From NCBI GenBank assembly GCA_903970455.1, contig CAJCIW010000080.1, forward strand, positions 1-6,206: DNA of 6,206 nucleotides, written 5' to 3'. Shown here in pieces: positions 1 to 6,206 of the stretch. This DNA comes from Verrucomicrobiota bacterium (GTDB lineage Bacteria; Chlamydiota; Chlamydiia; Chlamydiales; Rhabdochlamydiaceae). Under the pieces are notes generated by a model. It saw only the letters and a list, made by a program, of their open reading frames with translations, did not search any database and was not told where the DNA came from. Each line of letters opens with the position of its first letter. The stretch's first letter is position 1. The position numbers and the translations under genes were made by a program.

Positions 1-1684
1 AAAAAGCTATTTAACGGACCCCTCGAAACCTTTACCTCCTGGGACCCTTTATGCTTTAAGAAATTTTGATAACGTGCAGAGCCCGCCGATGGACTATTGG
101 TATTATTTAAATACTCAGTTTGAAGAAATTGGGGAGGAGTCGCGGCGCCTCGTGGGACACGATTCCCGCTCGCGGCCTTGGTATCAGGGTGCGGTGGAAT
201 CCAAAGGGCTTTATTGGACTGGCTTTTACACATTCGAATCTACCCCGGAGCGAGGAATTTCCATCTCTAATCCGATCTATGATTCCAAAGGGGAGCTCCT
301 CGGGGTCATCGCTGCAGACTTAACATTTACTTTTCTCTCCAAATTTTTAGTGGATCAAAAGATCGGCAATACAGGAAAAGCCTTTATTCTCGATGCAGAA
401 GGGAAAATCATCGCTCCTGACCTCACCGGGAGCCGAGGGGAGTCGGGTATCACTAATACGCTCGTTGCTTCTATTTTTCAGATGTCGAAAGCAAATCCGC
501 AAAATCCCAGTTTTATCTTTAAAAGCAAAGGGGTGGAATACCTTGCCTATATCACTAAGCCGCCTGTCATTTTTAACAGCGACTGGCTGATCGTCGTCGT
601 TGCACCCCTGAAAGATTTCTTGGGGCAGATGATTTTGCTCCAGCAGGAGGCGCTGATATTAACCGTCGCCATTCTGCTTTTTTCCTCTTTGGTCATCATC
701 TATTTTGCCAAACGCATTTCCAATCCCATGGTGACCCTGGCTCAAGAAGTGAATAAAATCAGCCAGCTTCAGCTCGATAGCAACGTGAGAGTGAAATCGA
801 ACATTAAAGAAATTTTCCTGATTGACAATTCTATTGCTGCGATGCGCCGGGTGATCCGCTCGTTTTCACGCTATGTCCCAAAAGAGATTGTGAGAGATCT
901 TTTTCAGACTAACGAAGAAATTATTCTCGGAGGGAAAAAAAGAAAAATCACGATCTTTTTCTCCGATGTTGAGGGATTTACGGGTATCGCGGAAACGTAT
1001 TCGATCGACGTCTTGATTCCCTTATTGAGCGAGTATTTCAATGAAATGAACAGGATTATTTTGGATTCTCACGGAACGATTGATAAATTCTTAGGCGATG
1101 GAATCATGGCGTTCTGGGGAGCCCCGATCGAATTTGCCGACCACGCCTCAAGGGCATGCACGGCAGCGTTGCTATGTACAGCCATGCTGAAAAAGATGAA
1201 CAAGAAACGGATAGAGGATGGAAAGCCGGAATTTATCACCCGTTTTGGGATCAATACAGGGATTGTGATCGTTGGAAATATCGGGACGGAAGATCGAATG
1301 AACTACACAGTGATTGGCGATGCGGTCAATATCACTTCCCGCCTTCAGGATGTCGATAAATTCTACCATACTTCCATCATCATCAGCCAGGATACTTATT
1401 CCGAATTGGGAGGCAAGTTTCTAGTTAGGCCTTTGGATTTTGTGGCTGTGAAGGGAAAAAAAGAAAAGATCAAGATCTATGAACTGTTGGGCAAAATGGA
1501 CGGGGAAAAGGAGATCGAGCCAACCCCCGAGGCGATCGAGCTCAGCAAAAGCTTTTCCCAAGCTTATGATGCCTTCGACCGAAAGGAGTATAAGCAGGCA
1601 GAGGAATTGTTCAAAGCGATTCTCAAAAAATTCCCAAACGACTACCCCACTCAACTTTATCTCCAGCGCTTTTCAAATCCATGA
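1..1684 (+). CDS. Membrane-bound class III adenylate cyclase with dCache sensor and HAMP domain (5'-partial)
   Basis: Predicted to convert ATP to cAMP in response to an external ligand. The frame is open from base 2 to the TGA at 1682-1684 with no stop, so the start lies left of the window. An internal GTG at 74 is not the true start, because residues before it (around PLPPGTLYALRNFDN) continue the sensor fold. Numbering from the codon at bases 2-4 gives 560 residues. Residues 1 to about 210 are the rest of a dCache domain (RPWY at 58-61, GVIAADL near 101-107). A membrane helix spans about 217-237, HAMP about 239-292, and the cyclase domain about 314-496. The catalytic set looks complete: metal Asp322 (FFSDVEGFT) and Asp366 (FLGDG), adenine-selecting Lys362 and Thr436, and transition-state Asn443 and Arg447. 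Lys/Thr favours ATP over GTP. The last 45 residues are helical and TPR-like (YKQAEELFKAILKKFP). The missing part should contain the first membrane helix and membrane-distal sensor lobe. No clear terminator follows. Confidence 0.93.
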   Translation, partial: KSYLTDPSKPLPPGTLYALRNFDNVQSPPMDYWYYLNTQFEEIGEESRRLVGHDSRSRPWYQGAVESKGLYWTGFYTFESTPERGISISNPIYDSKGELLGVIAADLTFTFLSKFLVDQKIGNTGKAFILDAEGKIIAPDLTGSRGESGITNTLVASIFQMSKANPQNPSFIFKSKGVEYLAYITKPPVIFNSDWLIVVVAPLKDFLGQMILLQQEALILTVAILLFSSLVIIYFAKRISNPMVTLAQEVNKISQLQLDSNVRVKSNIKEIFLIDNSIAAMRRVIRSFSRYVPKEIVRDLFQTNEEIILGGKKRKITIFFSDVEGFTGIAETYSIDVLIPLLSEYFNEMNRIILDSHGTIDKFLGDGIMAFWGAPIEFADHASRACTAALLCTAMLKKMNKKRIEDGKPEFITRFGINTGIVIVGNIGTEDRMNYTVIGDAVNITSRLQDVDKFYHTSIIISQDTYSELGGKFLVRPLDFVAVKGKKEKIKIYELLGKMDGEKEIEPTPEAIELSKSFSQAYDAFDRKEYKQAEELFKAILKKFPNDYPTQLYLQRFSNP

Positions 1685-1746
1685 GCGTTCAATAAGGAAA
1701 GTATTTTTTTGCAAGAAATGCTCTAAAAGAGATATAGAGACCGATC

Positions 1747-1881
1747 AGAGGATGTCTACAAACTGAGGGTTCGTCGAGTTTTTCGATTATTTTGGCCGTT
1801 TTCGATTCTTTTTGCGGCGGTATACTACACCCTCAAAAAGAATCGAAAAATCGATACAACTTCACTTTGTAGACATCCTCT
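1747..1881. repeat. 135-bp element with perfect 16-bp terminal inverted repeats
   Basis: The left end agaggatgtctacaaa (1747-1762) is the exact reverse complement of the right end tttgtagacatcctct (1866-1881). Between them is a second perfect 16-bp inverted pair (1799-1814 with 1834-1849) and further partial pairing, so the whole element can fold into one long imperfect hairpin. It fills most of the gap between the cyclase and the transporter and has no credible coding content. Size and ends resemble a MITE-like or other intergenic palindromic repeat. No flanking target-site duplication is visible (left flank ccgatc, right flank taatcc) and no transposase is present. It could instead be a structured leader of the transporter gene. 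Confidence 0.75.
1799..1849. repeat. Inner perfect 16-bp inverted repeat with 19-nt loop
   Basis: The arms are ttttcgattctttttg (1799-1814) and caaaaagaatcgaaaa (1834-1849), perfectly complementary, with loop 1815-1833. No T-run follows the right arm on the plus strand and none follows the left arm on the minus strand, so it does not look like an intrinsic terminator. A related sequence one repeat unit upstream (1779-1793) can compete for the same right arm. The loop contains TATACT (1821-1826), one base away from a -10 consensus, but no convincing -35 box lies at the right distance. Confidence 0.7.
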
Positions 1882-1901
1882 TAATCCCAAATGAGAAAAC
1901 G

Positions 1902-3368
1902 ATGACTCAAGAAAAGCAGCCGCGCGGCCTCTATCTTCTCTTCTTCACGGAATTATGGGAACGTTTCGGCTTCTATACATTGATGACCATCATCATCCTT
2001 TATATGACGAAGGCGTTGATGATGACGGATAGCAAAGCTTATCTTCTTTACGGCACCTTTACCTCGATGCTTTACTTGACGCCCGTGATTGGAGGATATC
2101 TTGCCGATCGTTATTTAGGTTCGCAGCGATCGATCATCATCGGAGGCGTTTTATTTGTCATTGGCTATTTGCTGACTGCTTTGCCAACGGGGAATGGATT
2201 CTTTATCGGCCTCAGCGTCATCATCATTGCGAATGGTCTCTTTAAGCCGAATGTATCCACCATTGTCGGGGACCTATATCGGCCTGGCGATCCGCGTCGC
2301 GATGGGGGATTTACGTTATTCTATATGGGGATCAACATTGGTTCCCTAATCCCGCCTCTAATCACAGGGGCATTGATCAAAAAATTTGGATGGCATAGCG
2401 GGTTTTTATTGGCTGCCCTAGGCATGGCCATAGGAATCGTTACATTCATCAGCGGAAAGTCCCGTTTGCGCTCTTTTGGTAGCCTTCCTTCCATGAGTCC
2501 GCTCCATGACCGGGGACGCGCGATGACTTTTTATATTCTCTTTTATCTGGGTATCATCGCATGTATTGCCGCGCTTCTTTTTCTTTTTCGCTTTCCAGCG
2601 GAGACCGACCTCATTTTGGCTCTTGCTTCTTTGGCTATTCTGGGCGTCGTGATTTATTTTCTACTTAAGGAAAAACCTGCGCAGCGCAATAAATTGATTG
2701 CCTGTTTGATCCTCATTTTGATTTCTGTCGGTTTTTGGGCGATTTATAACCAGACGTTCACTTCATTGATGTTGTATGCCGATCGGAATATGAACAAAGA
2801 GTTTTTGGGCTTTACCATCGACGCTGAGTTCACTCAGTTTTTCAATCCGTTCTTTATCGTGCTGTTCAGTCCGATTTTGAGCAGGCTTTGGATCTTTTTG
2901 CACAACAAGAAAAACAACCCTTCGACCCCTACCAAATTTTCTTTCGGCGTACTCTTCATGGCGCTCGGCTTCTTTTTCTTGGGGTTGGGGGGAGTCTACT
3001 TTGGCGCAGACGGGGAAACCTCTTCTTATTGGCTGGTGGGAAGCTATTTGCTGCAGACTATCGGCGAGCTCTTGCTATCGCCGATCGGGCTTTCAATGAT
3101 AACTACGTTAAGCCCCAAGCATCTTGTTGGGATGATGATGGGCGTCTGGTTTTTGACGCAGGCTGCGGCATTTGCCATCGGCGGAGGCCTGGCCACACTC
3201 TCTTCGGTCCCAGCACACACTTCGATGTTGACAGCGTTAGGCATCTACGATAGGGCTTTCTTCATTTATGGGGGACTTTCGCTTGCTCTTGCGATTTTGA
3301 GTTTTATACTGGTCCCTTACTTGAGGAGACTCATTCATGGTACGGATGTCGTTCGAACGCCGAAATAA
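1902..3368 (+). CDS. Proton-coupled di-/tripeptide transporter, POT/PTR2 family (MFS)
   Basis: A 488-residue inner-membrane symporter predicted to import di- and tripeptides with protons. The family marker ExxER is in the first helix (ELWERFGFY: Glu17, Glu20, Arg21). The PTR2 signature TPVIGGYLADRYLG follows at about 60-73, and the second signature FTLFYMGINIGSL is at about 137-149. Lys115 in GLFKPN and Glu389 in GELLLSPIG match the conserved charged residues of helices 4 and 10. FWAIYNQTFTSLMLYADRN (from 278) matches the helix-7 region. Two extra hydrophobic segments between the halves (about 208-260) fit the 14-helix bacterial layout. I chose ATG 1902 because the protein then begins MTQEKQPRGLYLLFFTELWER, as family members do. 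An in-frame TTG at 1812 would add 30 residues encoded by the inverted-repeat element. The RBS is weak (gagaaaa just upstream). The length is normal and no damage is seen. Exact substrate and a dtp subfamily symbol cannot be assigned from sequence alone. Confidence 0.95.
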   Translation: MTQEKQPRGLYLLFFTELWERFGFYTLMTIIILYMTKALMMTDSKAYLLYGTFTSMLYLTPVIGGYLADRYLGSQRSIIIGGVLFVIGYLLTALPTGNGFFIGLSVIIIANGLFKPNVSTIVGDLYRPGDPRRDGGFTLFYMGINIGSLIPPLITGALIKKFGWHSGFLLAALGMAIGIVTFISGKSRLRSFGSLPSMSPLHDRGRAMTFYILFYLGIIACIAALLFLFRFPAETDLILALASLAILGVVIYFLLKEKPAQRNKLIACLILILISVGFWAIYNQTFTSLMLYADRNMNKEFLGFTIDAEFTQFFNPFFIVLFSPILSRLWIFLHNKKNNPSTPTKFSFGVLFMALGFFFLGLGGVYFGADGETSSYWLVGSYLLQTIGELLLSPIGLSMITTLSPKHLVGMMMGVWFLTQAAAFAIGGGLATLSSVPAHTSMLTALGIYDRAFFIYGGLSLALAILSFILVPYLRRLIHGTDVVRTPK

Positions 3369-4091
3369 TCACTCTTCGGCATCTCCGAAAAGCCCCTTAA
3401 ACGGGGAAAGGTATTGTTGGATGGGGCTTGGCTGCTGCAGTAAGTCTTGCATCATGTTCTTCAGGTTTTCCTTGATAAAGACCTGTTTCAGCATTTCTCC
3501 CAGAACAGACTTGGTGATTTGGTCCATCGGGAATCCCCCTTCGCTGCTGATCTCTGTGAGTTCTATTCTGTCGATGGTGGGCATTTTTTTAATTTTCCCC
3601 CCGTCCTTTTTGTAGACTACGTCGACATTGATGTTGGTTAAAATGATGCGATGAATAAGGACGGTGTGCTCAGATTTGGCCGCTCCCTTGCTTGCCGTAG
3701 ATTGCATATTGCTCATGATTCGAGTCCAATTACCACTCGTGCCGCTTGCCGAATCAAATTCAAGTCCAAGGTAGACGTCCTTTAAGTCGATCTCATCGAT
3801 GACGATATTTTTACTGAGATAGCGTGTAACAGGGGCAACCACATCGATCTCTCTGCAGGCGAAGGCTTTCGATAACATAGACTGGGGAGGGTTCCCAATT
3901 TCGATTTTATTCACGTCGATCTTACCCCACCCTAAGCCCATGCTGTCGATCGAAACGGAAACTTTCATTTTCTTGGAAAGATTGTTGGCGAGCATATCGG
4001 GAACCCGCGACCAAAAAATGAAGCCGATGATGACCGAGGCGAGGATCATAACCACTAGCAAGCCAGCGATTGCAGAGAAAAAGACCTTCAT
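3369..4091 (-). CDS. Membrane-anchored AsmA-like protein of unknown function
   Basis: A 240-residue protein with one N-terminal hydrophobic helix (about 3-27, an uncleaved anchor or signal) followed by a soluble part expected outside the inner membrane. After the helix comes alternating hydrophobic/polar beta-strand sequence of the AsmA/DUF748 type: VSVSIDSMGLGWGKIDVNKIEIGNPP with the typical 'I-x-NP' turn at 65-69, then IVIDEIDLKDVYLGLEFD (about 96-113) and a GNW motif near 120. A second strand block, IHRIILTNINVDVVYKKDG, lies further on. AsmA-like proteins are linked to envelope assembly and lipid transport, but this one is far shorter than AsmA or TamB, so only a fold-level relation is claimed. 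The ATG at 4091 is preceded by AAGGAAG. It lies 123 bp beyond groEL on the same strand but behind a terminator, so it is probably transcribed on its own. Its TGA directly abuts the transporter stop on the other strand. Confidence 0.8.
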   Translation of the reverse strand: MKVFFSAIAGLLVVMILASVIIGFIFWSRVPDMLANNLSKKMKVSVSIDSMGLGWGKIDVNKIEIGNPPQSMLSKAFACREIDVVAPVTRYLSKNIVIDEIDLKDVYLGLEFDSASGTSGNWTRIMSNMQSTASKGAAKSEHTVLIHRIILTNINVDVVYKKDGGKIKKMPTIDRIELTEISSEGGFPMDQITKSVLGEMLKQVFIKENLKNMMQDLLQQPSPIQQYLSPFKGLFGDAEE

Positions 4092-4093
4092 AA

Positions 4094-4100
4094 CTTCCTT
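4094..4100 (-). promoter_or_regulatory. Ribosome binding site of the AsmA-like gene
   Basis: On the minus strand AAGGAAG is followed by two bases (TT) and the ATG at 4091. The AAGGA core is 4 bases from the start codon, which is close but supports this start. Confidence 0.6.
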
Positions 4101-4115
4101 GGGATGTTTTTCATC

Positions 4116-4144
4116 AAATTATTTAAAATAATATTTTACATCAA
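4116..4144 (-). promoter_or_regulatory. Possible promoter of the AsmA-like gene (AT-rich)
   Basis: Minus-strand TTGATG (4139-4144) resembles a -35 box. Candidate -10 hexamers are TAATTT (4116-4121, 17-bp spacing, poor match) or AATAAT (4118-4123, 15-bp spacing, better match). The stretch is much richer in A+T than its surroundings and holds a near-palindrome ATTATTTAAAATAAT (4118-4132). Its position between the groEL terminator and the next start codon is where a promoter is needed. The sequence match itself is weak. Confidence 0.3.
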
Positions 4145-4161
4145 GAGGAACAGATCGAGTT

Positions 4162-4192
4162 AAAAAAAAAGGCGCTCTTGCGAGCGCCCTTT
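4162..4192 (-). terminator. Rho-independent terminator of the groES-groEL operon
   Basis: Read on the minus strand: a perfect 7-bp GC-rich stem GGCGCTC/GAGCGCC (4182-4188 with 4171-4177), closed by a GCAA tetraloop of the stable GNRA type (4178-4181), followed at once by nine T (4170-4162). AAAG ahead of the stem can pair with the first T residues and extend it. It begins 23 bp after the groEL stop. On the plus strand only three T follow the stem, so it works mainly for groEL. Confidence 0.93.
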
Positions 4193-4214
4193 ACCTCAAC
4201 CTTTAAGGTAGTTA

Positions 4215-5840
<1,626 letters not shown>

Positions 5841-5848
5841 TTAAAAAT

Positions 5849-5853
5849 CTCCT
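5849..5853 (-). promoter_or_regulatory. Ribosome binding site of groEL
   Basis: AGGAG on the minus strand, separated from the groEL ATG by 11 bases. The spacing is slightly long. It sits within the 24-bp groES-groEL gap. Confidence 0.75.
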
Positions 5854-5861
5854 ATTAAGCT

Positions 5862-6173
5862 TTAATTGATAATTGCGATGATATCATCAGCGCGCAAGAT
5901 GACGAAATCCTCATCGTCAATCGTCACTTCCTGGCCGGAATATTTGTCCATTAAGATGGTATCTCCCACTTTGACGGGGATAGGAATCTCTTTGCCGTCG
6001 GATGAAGTCGTTCCGGTCCCAATGGCAATCACTTTTGCGGTCTCTTGCTTTTTCTTCGCTGTATCCGGGAGGATAATTCCTCCTTTTAACGTCTCTTCTT
6101 GCTCGAGGCGTTGGACGAGAACTCGGTTTCCAAGAGGCTTAAGTGTCAGTTTTTTTGTGGTTTCTTGTGCCAT
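5862..6173 (-). CDS. groES: Co-chaperonin GroES (Hsp10), 10-kDa subunit
   Basis: Forms the heptameric lid that caps GroEL and encloses the substrate in the cytoplasm. The 103-residue protein is of normal length with a short polar N-terminal extension (MAQETTKK) before the conserved LKPLGNRVLV (11-20). The mobile loop that binds GroEL is residues about 21-37, with the key hydrophobic GGIIL at 31-35 followed by PDTAKKK. The later core VGDTILMDKYSGQEVTIDDE matches chlamydial GroES closely. The ATG at 6173 is preceded by a strong AAAGGAG eight bases upstream. It is the first gene of the groES-groEL operon. In chlamydiae this operon is usually controlled by the HrcA repressor at a CIRCE operator, but no CIRCE sequence lies within the 33 bases of leader present here. 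Confidence 0.99.
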   Translation of the reverse strand: MAQETTKKLTLKPLGNRVLVQRLEQEETLKGGIILPDTAKKKQETAKVIAIGTGTTSSDGKEIPIPVKVGDTILMDKYSGQEVTIDDEDFVILRADDIIAIIN

Positions 6174-6181
6174 CTTTTCAT

Positions 6182-6188
6182 CTCCTTT
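6182..6188 (-). promoter_or_regulatory. Ribosome binding site of groES
   Basis: AAAGGAG on the minus strand, eight bases before the groES ATG, fixes this start. Further upstream TATATT (6201-6206) differs by one base from a -10 box, but it sits at the very edge of the window and a -35 box cannot be examined. Confidence 0.85.
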
Positions 6189-6206
6189 TTTTAAAAATAG
6201 AATATA

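Noticed and set aside
1799..1826. Promoter for the transporter using TATACT at 1821-1826
   Set aside because: The -10 match is good, but the best -35 candidates (TTTTCG at 1799-1804, TTGGCC at 1792-1797) are poor in sequence or spacing. Not enough to annotate.
1799..1860. Inner hairpin as an intrinsic terminator for the cyclase gene
   Set aside because: The stem is AT-rich and the right arm is followed by tcgatacaac, not a T-run.
1812..1901. TTG start giving the transporter 30 extra N-terminal residues
   Set aside because: The extra residues are encoded by the inverted-repeat element and are unlike POT N-termini. The ATG at 1902 starts just before the conserved ELWER region at the usual distance.
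1891..1905. Four-codon mini-ORF (ATG AGA AAA CGA TGA) overlapping the transporter start
   Set aside because: It could be a translational leader, but such a short ORF is expected by chance and has no RBS of its own.
3337..3615. Plus-strand open frame of 92 codons after the transporter
   Set aside because: It overlaps the end of the transporter out of frame and runs antisense to the AsmA-like gene. It shows no motif and is a shadow frame.
6174..6206. CIRCE operator (HrcA site) upstream of groES
   Set aside because: I looked for TTAGCACTC and GAGTGCTAA in the 33 visible leader bases and found neither. If present, it lies beyond the right edge.

Overview
The window looks like part of the chromosome of an environmental (amoeba-associated, Parachlamydiales-like) chlamydia. 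The evidence is the groES-groEL pair at the right end. Both proteins read much closer to chlamydial GroES and GroEL than to proteobacterial or Gram-positive ones. Examples are the KYSGQE stretch in GroES, the 'DAL' variant of the usual NAA nucleotide-site triplet in GroEL, and a GroEL C-terminus without the Gly-Gly-Met tail. This assignment is by recognition only, and no search was run.

Layout, left to right. (1) Bases 1-1684, plus strand: a membrane-bound class III adenylate cyclase with a dCache-type extracellular sensor, one visible membrane helix, HAMP, cyclase domain and a short helical tail. Its reading frame is open through the left edge, so the N-terminus lies outside the window. (2) Bases 1685-1901: a non-coding gap dominated by a 135-bp element with perfect 16-bp terminal inverted repeats and a second perfect 16-bp inverted repeat inside. 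(3) Bases 1902-3368, plus strand: a proton-coupled di-/tripeptide transporter of the POT/PTR2 family. (4) Bases 3369-4091, minus strand: a membrane-anchored AsmA-like protein of unknown function. Its stop codon directly abuts the transporter stop. (5) Bases 4092-4214: a gap with the AsmA-like gene's RBS, an AT-rich possible promoter and a strong Rho-independent terminator for groEL. (6) Bases 4215-6173, minus strand: groEL and groES as a canonical two-gene operon read right to left, with the operon promoter mostly or wholly beyond the right edge.

Working together: GroES/GroEL is the housekeeping chaperonin. The cyclase and the peptide transporter are neighbours on the same strand. The cyclase sensor keeps most residues of the amino-acid-binding dCache motif, so sensing of amino acids and import of peptides may be linked. 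That link is inference. No phage, IS transposase, CRISPR array, tRNA or rRNA was seen. The least ordinary piece of DNA is the palindromic element between cyclase and transporter.
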